Part shown: positions 44,162 through 56,369 of the stretch, piece by piece
How positions within the stretch are numbered: position 1 is the stretch's first letter
Layout: each line of letters opens with the position of its first letter
Source: Heterobilharzia americana
Lineage: Eukaryota > Platyhelminthes > Trematoda > Strigeidida > Schistosomatidae
Reading direction: 5' to 3'
DNA length: 64,000 nt
Assembly (NCBI GenBank): GCA_944470555.2
Contig: OX104127.1
Location: 47,730,934 to 47,794,933, forward strand
Translations under genes and position numbers: made by a program
The notes under the pieces: model-generated
Databases searched by the model: none
What the model was told of the DNA's origin: nothing
Seen by the model: only the letters and a program-made list of their open reading frames with translations

Positions 44162-44576
44162 CTATCGATACTGGATGATAAATAAAGGTAAAATGAAAGT
44201 CTGGGTCGCCTCAGGACTTGAATCGGCCTAGTGCTCTACCAACTGAGCTATGAGACCCGACTGCTGACCAGATCTTAATTCCACTTCAGTCACTAGAGGC
44301 TTGGCCCGACTGCTGTGTGAATTCGTGATTGACAACTGTTTGTTCTTCGTATTCAGACTGCCCAGCCATATGATAAACGGACAGTTACGCATCACGAATT
44401 TACATGACAGTCCGGCAAAAACCTTAGTGGTTGAAGTGGAATTAAGATCTGGTCAGCAGCTTGGTCTTGTAGCTCAGTTAGTAGAGCACCAGACCAGTAA
44501 CCCAAATGTAGCTGTTTAAAATCCTATTACCATTCAGATTTTCATTTCACCTTAAATCATCATTTAGTATCGATAA
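44162..44576. repeat. two SINE-A copies head to head (large hairpin)
   Basis: A minus-strand copy (44162-44338) and a plus-strand copy (44382-44576), each with the tRNA-like box A (AGCTCAGTTRGTAGAGC), face each other across 43 bp. The arms are imperfect complements over about 180 bp. Within the intron after TTC27 exon i. Confidence 0.8.
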
Positions 44577-44599
44577 TACACGTCTACCAAATCACGGAT

Positions 44600-46375
44600 A
44601 TCTTAGATAGTTAGTCTAATGATTAATATTATTTTGAACTCCTGCTTGGTAACATCATGTTCATCATTCAACCTGCTGCATGATTAAGAATTATATAATA
44701 AACACCAATCATATAGTGCTCTACTGGTTGCTTAAAGAGTTCACGCTTGTTCTTGAGTTTAAATGTTCATATTTATTCTCCTGCATTATGCTAACCGTTT
44801 TTATGTTAGCATATATTGCATCGACGCGTGATCAGCCAAGAAAACCGTCAAAGTTTGCTGTTTCCAGAAATTCTTCAGTGTGAAAAACAAACTGAAATAC
44901 AACTCATATATCTTTTATCCTGTTTGACGATTTCGAACATAATATTGATTATGAATCAATACCATCTCATAAACCACTGAAATCGAAATGTTACTGGGTA
45001 TTCTTTTCATTTGAGTATATGTTAGTACTTGATACCCTTGACTGTTGATACAATTGAATCTGTGTTCTTCAAGTTAAGTGGTAAAATTGTTGTTGTCAGA
45101 CCACTGAATGACAAGTCGTTCATCGATGTTTTTAGAATTAAATCCATTCGATGACGTAGTGTATCATATCTTAGATATTTTTAAAGTTTAAGACAAAAAC
45201 ATCACTTCGAAATCACTCTAGTCATGCATTTTATTTCTCAAGAGGAAGCTTCTTTTCCATTACATTATTCCGTCGTCAAATGGGAATTTCGGTTGCCTGG
45301 ACTATTAGTATTTTATAGTTCACATTATATTCTGATTGCGTTTTCAGCGCCAACCCTATCAACTTGGTGAAATAAGGTATCATATTGTAATTCTCTTGGT
45401 GGTTTAACTAAAAGACATACCTTGTGTTTAGGCCAGTCTTTTACCAATAACTGGTTTTGGCATCACTCCAGAAACTTCAGCATTCAGTTTGTTTGATGCA
45501 AAGCGTACCTTTATAGTTCGAGAAACAATAAAGGTTTCTTTCATGATTTAGTCTATTGAATTTTTCCGAAATCCGTCTGATGAAGTTTGTCAGTCGGAAC
45601 CATCCACTTTCGGGTCGAATAGTTATTTCGGTTTGATTCTCCTGTAGGGGATATCTTTTCTTCGTCATTATAGTACGATTATTCATCCTAAGATAGTAGC
45701 ATGACTTCAGTGGATATCTAAACGTGGTAGGAAAAGTACTCCAGCCAGTTGAGTGAAAACTGACTAACACAATACTCAAGTTTTACAGTCACCTAAAGGT
45801 GACAATTCTAGATCAGAATGTACAAACACTAAGAAAATGGGAATTCTATGGATATCGCCATCGTTGCTAATGGTAACTTCAGTATCATCAATTTGATAGA
45901 GGTTTCAGGGTGGATAGTTTCGCCTATAGTTACAAACTTTTCTATTCCATCTGATTTTTTGGCATAATCAGCTATGAACGTCAGCATAAAGTGTATAGGC
46001 TTAGCGAACTGGTAGCGCGTTACAATCTACCAGTATGTAATCACTGTGGAGGGCTATTTTACGCATCAGAAATAACATACATTTAGCTACTGGTAGTTGT
46101 TCATAACTGTTTGTGTCAGAGATGTCTTATTTACGATAATCCTTCCAACACATTAAAAGAAAGATGGTACACACTCGTGCTCCCTAGGATGGTATCAGAA
46201 TTCTCGTTTCCTAATTCAGAATGACTGTTTACGTTATTATCTGGCTGTTTATTTGAGTGTTTTTTCTCAAAGGTAATTGAAGTTAGACACCCTACCGTGT
46301 CTGTGAATATTGTCAGGATGACCTGACGTACTAATGGACCTAACCTTAGATGCATCTGACTTCACAGTGATTAAC
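44600..46375. other. intron sequence, nothing recognised
   Basis: AT-rich. At about 46005-46030 a short GGCTTAGCGAACTGGTAGCG resembles a tRNA box A without a convincing box B. No gene on either strand. Confidence 0.4.
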
Positions 46376-47001
46376 TTACTCCCTGGAGGACATCTGGTTA
46401 ATTTGGCGTATACAGATTTCCTGGTAGGTGAAGACGCTGACAAAATAAGGGTCTTCTGGACATGCTGAACAGAAATCTGAGTATGTCTGGCATGCGTTTC
46501 ACACCTGTCAAATGTAAGATGATGCTGCAGGACTGGTCTGCAACTACCCCTATTTTAAGAATAGGAAGTCAAGTGGTGGAATATGTTGATCATCGACTGA
46601 GATGACTTGGATGTGTTACACGTGCCGAGTCACCGCCTATCTCGACGTTCCATGCTAGGGGGAGCTGGATTGGGTTGGAAGAAGATTAAGTGTGGCCAGA
46701 CCAGTCGATGAAGTCTCTTACTGTTGATCTGAGTAGTGTTGTAAGATGTAGACTGCCTGGTTGGGGTCCACGAGACGAAAGGAATCAGTGGTTGGGGACT
46801 CAGTGACAACGCTGAAAACCTGTCGCAGTGGTGTAGATGTATCCATTCTTTGATATATTCTAAAGCTCAAATATTCGCACTAACCTTTATCTCCATATTG
46901 TTTATTCTGTCACACAACTTTTTCCACTTTTATATCACTCTTATTCTATCCACATGTGTTCTTTGTATACTACTGTGAAGTGTGGCAACTTGAGCCGATG
47001 C
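46376..47001 (+). mobile_element. RTE (SR3/Perere-3-like) RT piece joined to 3' end
   Basis: The plus strand reads LVGEDADKIR near 46425, the block after YADD in the RTE palm. Cys/Trp positions of the next helix follow, in broken frames. At about 46583 it jumps to HRLRWLG-type sequence and then to the same 3' tail as 38841-39261. An internal deletion of several hundred bp lies at the joint. Confidence 0.75.
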
Positions 47002-47257
47002 TCATGTGCACGAGGTTCTAGGTTCATTCTTTTTGTCTGTCTGACGACCCTACTTGTGTTTTAGACGAAAATCTACAAAGTAAACGCTAGGCCTGTTATA
47101 ATTTAACGTCGTAGTTTTTCTTCGGTTGTTTAGTATCATATGATGAATTCTTGAATAAAAGTAGTTCCCGAAATTACTTTTCATGATAGTCAACTTTAAA
47201 ATTCTTTGTCATATAACATTTCACTTGTTTTCTGACCATTCCTGTGAATCTGTTTAG

Positions 47258-47434
47258 GCGGAGGAAGTGATTCGTTCTCGCTTGAATACTGGAGAAGAGT
47301 CTGCTGATTTATACTGTGGACTTGGAGACATAACCAGTGATCGTCAGTATTATTTTAAAGCATGGGATGTTTCTAATCACAAATCATCCCGAGCTATGCG
47401 TAGTTTAGCTGTTGTATACATGTACACAGATAAG
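47258..47434 (+). CDS. TTC27: TTC27 exon j
   Basis: Acceptor CTGTTTAG. Reads AEEVIRSRL, LYCGLGDI, YYFKAWDVSNHKSSRAMRSL and AVVYMYTDK. This equals the family blocks AEEILRQEL, LYCLLGDV and YDKAWELSRYRSARAQRS. Donor GTTTGT at 47435. Confidence 0.95.
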
Positions 47435-47476
47435 GTTTGTTTGCTCTGTTATCCACTGAATGTTATCAACTATTAG

Positions 47477-47533
47477 GATTACACTAACGCAATAAAGTGT
47501 TTTCAAAAGTCACTGGAAATAAACAATATGCAG
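47477..47533 (+). CDS. TTC27: TTC27 exon k
   Basis: After a 42-bp intron. Reads DYTNAIKCFQKSLEINNMQ, a TPR helix B that matches ECVECFERSVKINPMQ. Donor GTAATC. Confidence 0.95.
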
Positions 47534-48684
47534 GTAATCTTTATATATTTGTCACTCATAATTCACCTGTTGACTTATAACATTTTTGTGTATTGGCAAC
47601 ACAAACTGTCTGATAAGTCGTTATCATTTAAGAATTCGTGGCTGCTGTTAGAAGGAGGTAAATGATATCAACAGTTCTTCTCAATATACTAACTGTTGTC
47701 GGTGGTCCATACCCGTGTTGGATGACGCCAGCATTTTTCAACGTTCCTTTACATTTGGTGGACTTTGGTGGAGTCCTACTATGGGTCGTCACTAGTGGTT
47801 ATAAATATTTTGCAAGGGAATTTCTGTTGCCAAAGTTCAACTGAAAATCATATTGTGAATTCTTATCTTTCGCTAGTATACTCTGCTATGACTGGTGGTA
47901 TGATCTAACAGCCTACCAGCGATACGGGCCTAGACTGCGAACGATACAAACCTAACGAGCGTGCGAATCGACTCTAACGCAAATCAGAACTCCAACCACC
48001 ACAACAACAATACCACCAACGCATGAAGATAAGAAGAGAAGACAGACCGTTGACAAAGAGCTTTTTACTGTCTCAACAACAGTCAATACAGTTGACAGCG
48101 ATGGTGAATATATACATTTTTAAATGACCTCGACATCACAATCTACATATAGGTGAAAATAGTTAACAGCCAATGAGAGTTCAGCTTTGACAGCAGAGGA
48201 AAGAAAATCTAGTAAAGGTTTGAAAATAGCCATATAGGTTATTTTAAGGTCATGGGCAAAACAGCAGGCAAAAGCTATGCAAAATTAGGGGTATATACCA
48301 TCTGTATTGCGCAAATACATCGCATTTTTCAGATAATCTTCGTCTTCCAATAGCGTTATCGAAAAGCATATAGCATCATCTATTTACTTTTAGTTTCTTA
48401 AACGTTTCCTGTTTACCCCAAAGTTTTCTAAAGCAAACTAAAGTTCAAAGTATGCGTATCTGCAACCATTTCTTTAATATAGTTTACGTATTTTAAATGA
48501 AGGCGGTGTGTTTAGCACATTGTGTTATGTTGATCTGTTGTGAAATACCAACCGTGTGCAGATTGTTGCACTAGACAATGAATTACACGTATTATACAAG
48601 ATTTAATGAAAACATCCTACTGCCAAAATATCATTAGGTGGAAAATTGTTAAACTAATGACCTTCTAGTCAGAACCCAGCTGGT
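47534..48684. other. intron sequence, possible unknown repeat at 47880-48300
   Basis: The stretch 47900-48080 is more GC-rich and purine-rich than the rest, with AACAACAATACC-like runs. Family not recognised. Confidence 0.35.
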
Positions 48685-49160
48685 CGCTGCTGCCTTGATG
48701 TGGTGATCGGGCTTGTGCACGACACTGACTCAAAGAGCTATGCTGATGGAACGCTTGGTACCTCATGGTCATACCATACCAGAAAAATATTTTGGGTAGT
48801 GGTAAGACGAAAAGCAGTTACCGTTGTAGTGTAAATTACTACGTTATGATGGGGGTCTCGGAGCGAAGTCATTCTGCTGACTGGAGGGGATGTGGCAAGT
48901 GTAAAGTGTTTCCTTTGGATGATCGACAGTGCTACACTGATGCTACCTTCCCTTTGGGAATAGGGGAGAAGGTTAGAAAAAGTCGGCCCTAAAATTGGCA
49001 TACTCCAACTATCCCATAGCATGCCGGTGCCGGAGACCAGGGTTCGTAGTCGGATTAAAAAGCAACAAACTAAAATCTCAAACTTGCAAGAAGGCTGTGT
49101 GTTATCAGCTTCAAGTAGATACCCCTTTGGCTCTATGGTCATGAGCTAACTTCTTTTCCA
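48685..49160 (+). mobile_element. RTE (SR3/Perere-3-like) 5' end only
   Basis: Begins with CGCTGCTGCCTTGATGTGG. It matches the starts at 52891 (plus) and 56347 (minus) through CATACCAGAAAAA and GTTACCGTTGTAGTGTAAAT to GGTTAGAAAAAGT. No coding part follows. In the intron after TTC27 exon k. Confidence 0.75.
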
Positions 49161-49949
49161 GGTACCTCAAGAAGAACTAGCCTTTGATGATATAGGCAGC
49201 CGAGAAGTGTCAGCCGCCAGCACGCTTCCAGTAGTATACAAGATTCAATCCAGTTAAAAGTAGACTGTAACAATTTTCTATTCTGTTTATGTAGGACATG
49301 TCTTCATTTAATTACTTGATTGGTAATTTCCACCCAATAAAATGTCATAGGAAGGCCGTGAGTCAGTTACTCAAGATACAACAGAAGTCGCTAAAATAAA
49401 AAGAGCACTGTTATGCTAGATAGTATAAAGAGAAAGCGCTTCCTGAAGGATATACCATTGCATTTGAATGAATTTAGTTTTTAGTCTTCCATTGAATAAT
49501 CACAGTCAGTTTCCCAGCATCTCAATCACGAAATCATTTTCTTATGTCGTACGTATATGGCATATCGCAGGAACTAAAGTTTGGAGACATCTGATATTCT
49601 GTTAAATGAAAAAGGGTTTAAGAGGAATGTTTAAAGTTAGATTTCATAATTACTTATAGGAATAGAGTGTCACCTGTGTCACACCAGGTGAAGCAAACCC
49701 TGCATGCTTCCGGACTGTTAACATCCAAATTAGATGTGATTAAACCGAGTTACTTGACTAGTATGCTTTTATGTCCGTATAGTTAGCGGTCGAAATCTGA
49801 AACCAGGACTCTAGTATTGATGATTTGAATACCGTTTTTTACTGATGAGTATTGTTTTTCAGGAAATAATTCCTGCACATTGTATTTGTTTAGCTACCTA
49901 AATCTACTTTTGTACAATTCCATATTTATTACACTTGTTTTTTTAAAAG
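49161..49949. other. intron sequence, nothing recognised
   Basis: AT-rich, no coding signal. Confidence 0.4.
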
Positions 49950-50048
49950 GTTAACCTATGGTTCACATTTGGATGTTGCTGTCTTCAAGCAAAGGAGTAT
50001 GCACAAGCTGAGAAGGCTTTTCGTTCTTGTGTTCGCTTAGATGTCGAT
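49950..50048 (+). CDS. TTC27: TTC27 exon l
   Basis: Acceptor TTTAAAAG. Reads VNLWFTFGCCCLQAKEYAQA and EKAFRSCVRLDVD, the next TPR ([28 protein letters not shown] in human). Donor GTAAGC. Confidence 0.95.
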
Positions 50049-50364
50049 GTAAGCGCTACTTAGTTTCTACCATACCTATAGATAGGTAGTTTTGAGGTTG
50101 TTTACTAATCTTTTTAAATTATTTTTTAGCTCGATTTATAAACGTCAAGTTTAACTGAGTTGTTTTCACGAATACATTTCTGAAGTGTACATTGAAAACT
50201 AACAGTACTGTAGACAGATGATTACTCTGACTTTTTCCATTCCTTCGTCCTGTTAACTTCTAGTCCTTCATTGTTCACTGTGTGCACCAGTCTTTAGCAC
50301 TTAGCATTAATTATTGTTATTCACGTTATTACTAACTAACTGGTATATAAACTGAATACTGTCT

Positions 50365-50382
50365 ACTACTACTACTACTACT
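50365..50382. repeat. CTA microsatellite
   Basis: Five to six ACT/CTA units. Confidence 0.8.
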
Positions 50383-50399
50383 TATAATTTGATAGCTCC

Positions 50400-50560
50400 C
50401 TTAGCAGCTAAATGCAGTTTCTTACACCGGGCAATAGGCCACACCTATTGTGTGAGGGTTAGTGATATCAACTTGTTGTCCAAATGTCGGTAGGTGGGGC
50501 GGAGTTCCAATCCGCGACCCACCAATTAGTAGTTGTTCGCCTATACTAGTGAGCAATAGC
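50400..50560 (-). repeat. tRNA-derived SINE-like repeat, family B, degenerate
   Basis: Shares TGTGAGGGTTAGTGATATC and GGTAGGTGGGGCGG with the copies at 42665 and 63390. Box B is degenerate (GAGTTCCAATCC read on plus). Confidence 0.6.
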
Positions 50561-50699
50561 TACACAACGACTGCGGTTAATATTGGTCACTTTGTTTCAG
50601 CCAATATTCTTGATGTAACATGGTATTCTGAGCAGGTAAAAGTGCAACGTATCTACTCTTTCAACAACATTTTCATTGGAAGTACTCATAACAACTACA

Positions 50700-50755
50700 C
50701 AATAATAATAGGGATAATAATAAGGATAATGATAATAATAGTAATAGGGATATAG
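50700..50755. repeat. AAT-rich microsatellite
   Basis: AATAATAATAGGGATAAT-type run. Confidence 0.8.
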
Positions 50756-50759
50756 AAAG

Positions 50760-52719
50760 TAATACATGAATGGTTGTAAGCATGAAACAGCCTTTTGTTT
50801 GTTGCCGTGAAGTCAGTGAATAAGTTCTTTTTTAATATCACTTTCTTCACACAAGATACGTTCTAAATAAGCTGTGATTGAGGTTTGTATTCTGCCACGG
50901 GAGTCTTTCCCTTCCTGGGGAATGACAAGAAATCTTCGAAAAAAGAGAATTCTCAGCATCTAGTAGAAGGGCTGTAACCAATTGTCTGAACGAACCAGAG
51001 ATCTTTTAGCCCTAAACAGAGCGAAAATCTAACTATATTTCTATCGATCAGCTAAAGCTTACATTATGAAACTGTTACTTTCGGTAATAAAACCTATTGC
51101 GAAAGTAAAAAACATCAAAGTTTCTTAGAATCTATGATTGCGACTATAATTATAACTACTTTATTTTAATGTGATAAGTTGGAGTGCATCTGTATTATCA
51201 TGACGGTCGGAAATCATTTGAATTACTGCTACTTTGATGTGCTGATATGACCTGTGGTGACTCGAACCATTACTCATTTATGCCAGATCTCACATTGATG
51301 TTTCCTAATTGACTAGATTCCATATATGTATAATGTTTCAAATAAATCTTTCAGTCCTCTTTAAAAGGGGGGAAAAGTCAATCGGGAAGCTTTCCTCAGC
51401 ATTCACCATGGCATAAATCGGGCTACTGAATCTGGTAAATGTGGCACTTACAATGGCTCTAGAGAGATCCGCAAATGCTTCCTAAATGTTGTCGATCGTG
51501 TGAACTTTTACACTATAGTCGGTGTCTTTCTGAACCACACCTCGAGCATGATCCATAAAATTGCAATCAAGCAATTTGGTGGAGTAAAAATTTTCAGACT
51601 AGCATACCTGAGTCCTTATTGAGGTATGACTGAATACTGAGTTCTGCTGTCATACATTTAGCCTCCCGAAATCTACTTTTTTCCAACCAATATGTAGCCA
51701 TTCTTAAGAATCGCCACATAACAATTTAAACTGAGCTTAAGCAAACGTGCACATCACTCCAGCTGCAGATACGTCTAAAAGCTATCGTCTTAATGACGTG
51801 AAGAATCTCCTCTAAGTGATCTGTTTATTATTTTAGTGTTGTGCAGCTCGTCCTAACGAGAATTCTTTTTATCAGGTAGTTATAACTAGCTCTTACACAA
51901 CAGGTGCAGCTCATTATCCAGTACACATGCTTGATGAGTTACATTCTCACTTCTTTCGTACTGATACTGCTTCAACGGAATATTTTACCCTATTTAGGAG
52001 TTTCATCACCCTTATCCGATGGTGTTTTCGAGTCTTTTCTATAAGAATTCGGCCCGTATATCTCTTATAAAGCTGTGACTCATTCGTCAACCGGTGGGTC
52101 ATGAGTTCTTACTTCATGACGCCTACCAAGGCTTAGCAACCAGGTAGTATCATTATTCCTAATACAGTAGGTGCGGTCTATTACTTACTGCACGAAGGTC
52201 CACGTTGTTGCTGAGCTGCACTTATATTTTAATATCTCTTGTATGAGCGGTAGCTGAGGCCCTCACTTGAGGTCTGCTTTATGACAGAAGCTACAGCACT
52301 CGTTTTCTTCGCTAAAGCTCATTCTCTTCCCAGGGTTTTCCACCACTTACTGTTGCAGTTGTTTTAAGGAATTTTGGGATATTGTTTCTAACCACAAGCC
52401 ATAACTCCTCAGTTTTCGCTACAACTATTCATTTCATGTCCTATTATTTTTTTGTGTTTAAAGAGCACCGAGCGACTGTCATAATGCGATAATCCTAATG
52501 CCTTGTGAGAGTAATCATGATGCGGGCTACCTTTTTAAAAATATTTTCGTGGGTTCCATTGACATTTTTTGTTACACTGTGAAATTTCCGCTCAAGTAAA
52601 AGAACTTTAAGTCCTTAACTAAAAATGGTGATTAGATCTTCCTAAATTCACCTCAAACAGCATATGTATAATACATTTTGTTTCGGGATAATTTGTTGAT
52701 AATTTTTCGTTAATTTCAG
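50760..52719. other. intron sequence; weak duplicate blocks at 51870 and 52140
   Basis: CAGGTAGT followed by an ACAGGTGCAGCTC-like segment occurs twice, about 270 bp apart, suggesting an old tandem copy. No gene. Confidence 0.35.
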
Positions 52720-52772
52720 AATTTTGAAGCCTGGAATAATTGTGCTACTGCTGTTTTATTACAAGGAAAAAA
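52720..52772 (+). CDS. TTC27: TTC27 exon m
   Basis: Acceptor TTAATTTCAG. Reads NFEAWNNCATAVLLQGKK, matching AEAWNNLSTSYIRLKQK. Phase 2; donor GTGAGT. Confidence 0.95.
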
Positions 52773-52890
52773 GTGAGTTTTATTAATTCTGCACACATAT
52801 TTTTTTAAAATTTTACTACTGGGCACAATGTCATGTTTGACAGTAAAATGTAGTGCTTCGTAGCTGAGTTTACTGTTTGTATTAATTGAT

Positions 52891-53260
52891 AGCTGCTACT
52901 CTGACGTGGTGATTGAGCCTATATATCACAGTGATCCAATGGGCTACTCTAGTGGGAACATTTGTTCCTTGAGGTCCAACAGTACCAGAAAGATCTGTTG
53001 TATTATAGTGGTAAGAGAAAATGTAGTTACCGTCATAGTGTAATTAGCTACGGTATGATGGAGTCCCGAGAGCGAAGTTGCATTGCTGAATGGTTGGGGT
53101 ATGACAGTAGTGAGATGTTTCCCAGGAATGATCAGCAGTCTATGCTGATGCTGTCTCCTGTATTAGAAGGGGACGGTTAGAAAAGGTGTGCTCCGAAAAT
53201 AGCATACTCCTCTCTTCACTGCAGTATTCCGATGCCTGCAGCATTTACTTTTATCCAGTT
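52891..53260 (+). mobile_element. RTE (SR3/Perere-3-like) 5' end only, inverted to its neighbour
   Basis: Begins AGCTGCTACTCTGACGTGG and runs through ACCAGAAAGATCTGTTG to TTAGAAAAGG. It stops where the minus-strand RTE copy stops, so the two truncated inner ends meet at about 53262. Confidence 0.8.
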
Positions 53261-53299
53261 GTGGCACAATCAAATCTCGACCCAACAGACTTAAAAAGG

Positions 53300-54600
53300 T
53301 CACGTTCGACCGACCAAAAGCAAGTTTCTCGACACAACCACTTCACTCTCTATTGTTAGGCGAGGCACTGTTGAAGACCAATCCTGGAGCAACAATTTGC
53401 ATTTGGGTGGTGAGAAACGCATGCCAAACATCCTCAAATTCCCACTCGAAGTGTTCAGAAGACTGCATCTTGTCAGCGTCTTCACCTAACAGGACAATGT
53501 CATCTGCATATACTAGGTCTAACGGAAATTCGCCACCGATTAAGTCAACGTCTGTGTAACCTGGTGACGAGAGGGAGACCTCCATAAGAATATCTATGAT
53601 GGAATTGAATAAGAATGGGGAGAGTGGGCACCCTTGACGGATACCACTCGATGAGTACAGCTCACCATAGGCTCTAACACATCCGTAAGTGTTCGAGTAG
53701 AGAGCCTTCAATAAAGTGATGCACTTACTCGGCACGCCTTTCAGTGAGAGACACTGCGATGAGACTTCTCAATAGAGTGAGTCGAATGTCGCCTTCAGGT
53801 CGAGAGATACAGCGAGTGTCGGTCGTCTGTAAGCGTGCCTATATTACAGGATCTGGCGCAGTGTGAATATCTTGTCGATACATCCACGGTCAGGTCTAAA
53901 GCCTGCTTGGTTTTCTCGAGCTTGCTGTTCCGGAGCTCCAACCAGGTGTCGAAGAACTATAGGACCTAGAATCTTAGACACTAGATTCGTCAGGCTGATT
54001 CCTCTATGGTTATCACAAGAGGACTTCTTGCCTTTCTTGAAGACTGGGATAATCAGTGATTTAGACCAGTCAGAGGGGATCGTATTTGATTCTTATATGC
54101 TAGCTAACACTTCCGTTAACCTGACTAAGAGAACTCTACCACCTTCCTTGTGTACCTCAGCAGGTAGTCCGTCTGGTCCTTCCTTGTTTCAGGTTACCTA
54201 CCGCTTTCTCAACTTCTCCTAGTGTTGGGGGGCCTATCTCTATGTCCCATTCAGGATCCGACTGGATAGTGGGCAACGCAATGGTGGCTGGAGGCCAGTT
54301 GAACTGCTCGTCGAAGTGTTCTGCCCATCGTTACAGTCGTCTCTCCTGCGAGTGAATCGCAGATCCATCCTTCTCCGCTATAGTCTCACTAACCGTTGTT
54401 GACGTTTTCCGCCCAGTCTCCTTAATAAGTCTAAATAACTGTCTACTACTACCGATCGCCGCTGCCTTTTCCATCTCTTTAGCCTTTGCTACCCACCACT
54501 GTGCGTGGTCATTGCGTAGACTTTTTCTCAGTCTACTTTTAAGTTGTGCTTGCTCTTCATTGTACTCAGAGCCTGCAGGCAGGAATGCGTTCAGGTGCAT
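53300..54600 (-). pseudogene. RTE reverse transcriptase
   Basis: The frame 53735-53343 has GIRQGCPLSPFLFNSIIDIL and DLVYADDIVLLGEDADKMQ, the intact Y-A-D-D box, then a shift into MFGMRFSPPKCKLLLQDW (frame 53485-53300). The fingers lie in broken frames upstream. The C-terminal connection is absent. Confidence 0.9.
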
Positions 54601-54959
54601 TTATTAGTTTGGAAGAGGCTGCTGATATCCACTGGCTCTTTTTAGCCACTATTTTGGAGTCGGCTACTATCTTCAGCGTTGCTCTTACAGCAGACTGGAG
54701 ATGGCACCAAGCTTCTTCTGGATGAGCTATAGTCTTCTGTTCTGATAAATGTCTAACCAACTTCTCACTGTTTTCGTTGTCCAGCAGTACTCGTGGTGGT
54801 TTTGTTGCCAAATGTTCCTTACGTTCATTGAGGCGCAGACATATACGCGCTCGGACCAACACGTGGTCGCTATCCAAACACGTACTCCAGAAGGAGCGGC
54901 AGTCTCCCACCGATGCTCTCCAGCGATGACTAATAGCAATGTGATCTGTCTGTATCCAT

Positions 54960-55640
54960 CACTGAGTTGAACTTGGTGGACGCCACGTCAGACAGTGTCT
55001 TTTCTTATGTCTGGAATTTGTGCTGGCTAAAAATGGGAGGTTATCTGAGCACAGTTGTAGTAGGCGATCACTGTTATCTGTTCGTCTAGCCGGGATTCCA
55101 AAAGTACCACCTAAGTGCCTTTCTGCCCCACTCAGTCTACCCACCTGTGCATTGATGTCACCTGCAACAACCACCACGTCTGAACGTTTGGCTTTCAAGA
55201 GGAGGCTAGACAGTTTTCGATAGAAATCGTCCTTCACTTCAATCGAGCTGCAGTCAGTGAGTGCGTAAGCAGAGATTACAAAGAGACAACGACGAGTCTC
55301 CCTATTGCTTTTAGTTCTCACTGTGCCATTCAGTCGGATAGCTCAGAAGCGACTATCAACTGGGATCCAGTCCAGTGGTGGGTTTCCTGCCCTAGTGCTT
55401 AATGCTGTGGCAACACCTACAAGACCGCGAGAGAGTGAATCTTGCGGACTCACCAAATTGGTCAGTAGAGGTCAGGTGAATAACCGCACTTGGGTCCTGT
55501 ATGCGTGCCTCACAAACACAGTACACATCTATGGCCCGAGTTGCTAGAGCTTTTGCCAACGAAGCCTGTTGACCAATTTGATGCAGGGTGTGGACATTGA
55601 AGGCTCCAATATGTAATTTGGAGCATTGTTTAAGGAGACC
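54960..55640 (-). pseudogene. RTE endonuclease
   Basis: The frame 55321-54959 has LFVISAYALTDCSS, FYRKLSSLLLKA, VVVVAGDINAQVGRLSG and FGIPARRTDNSDRLLQL. These are the central and C-terminal blocks of the LINE endonuclease, with the catalytic D and N in GDINAQ. The N-terminal part lies upstream in another frame. Confidence 0.85.
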
Positions 55641-56369
55641 AGTGATGCTGTTCTGTGAACTTAGATCGTTGTCAAAGGCTGCGGAACTAGGAGAAATTCA
55701 AGATGATGTAGTATTGTTAATTGGGAGACATGAAGGAAGATTAGGTGGTAATGAGGGGGGAGATGGATAGCAGTCTGAGGAAACTTGAGTGCTGAGAGAG
55801 TTGTGAGGGTGACTGATACTTCCCGGCTGCCCACTCCGTGGAAGGCTATTTCTTCTTAAGATGCCTGATAGAGATTTATGTGATCGCAGAGCCCACCAAA
55901 CATCTGCTTGACGTCTGTCACGCATAGCCTTTTGTGTATGTTTGTTTTGAAGTTTTATTGTTTTGGGGTGGGATGGTCGAGAAGAAACGACAAATGAACC
56001 AACACCGTCGGCCAGACAGACAGTGGGGCATGGTGGAGTGTTATTTTTTGGGTCAACCTTTTCTAACCCCCCTTTCCACGGAGAAGGTAGCATCAGCATG
56101 GCACTGCTGGTCATCCAAGGGAAACGCCTTATTGCTGTCACACCCCATCCAGTTGGCAGCAGTACGATTTCGCTCTCAGACCTCCATCATAGTGTAGTAA
56201 TTTACACCACAACGGTAACTGCTTTTTGTCTAACCACTATCCAACAGACCTTTCTGGTATGGTAGGACCTCGAGGGAAGAAGCATTCTACCAGCATAGGT
56301 CGTTGGGTTATTGTGATATGCAAGCCCGACCATGTCGAGGTAGCAGCTATCGGTTGGGCGTGACACTTG

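Larger units (their letters stand above)
53265..56347 (-). mobile_element. RTE-clade retrotransposon (SR3/Perere-3-like), nearly complete but 3'-truncated
   Basis: The 5' end is at 56347 (AGCTGCTACC). The minus strand then has a leader, a Ser/Pro-rich N-terminus (56141-55698), endonuclease (about 55640-54960), a linker (54910-54331) and RT (54300-53300). It ends within the RT C-terminus, so about 1 kb of coding and tail sequence is missing. Several frameshifts separate the parts. Located in the 5010-bp TTC27 intron. Confidence 0.85.
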
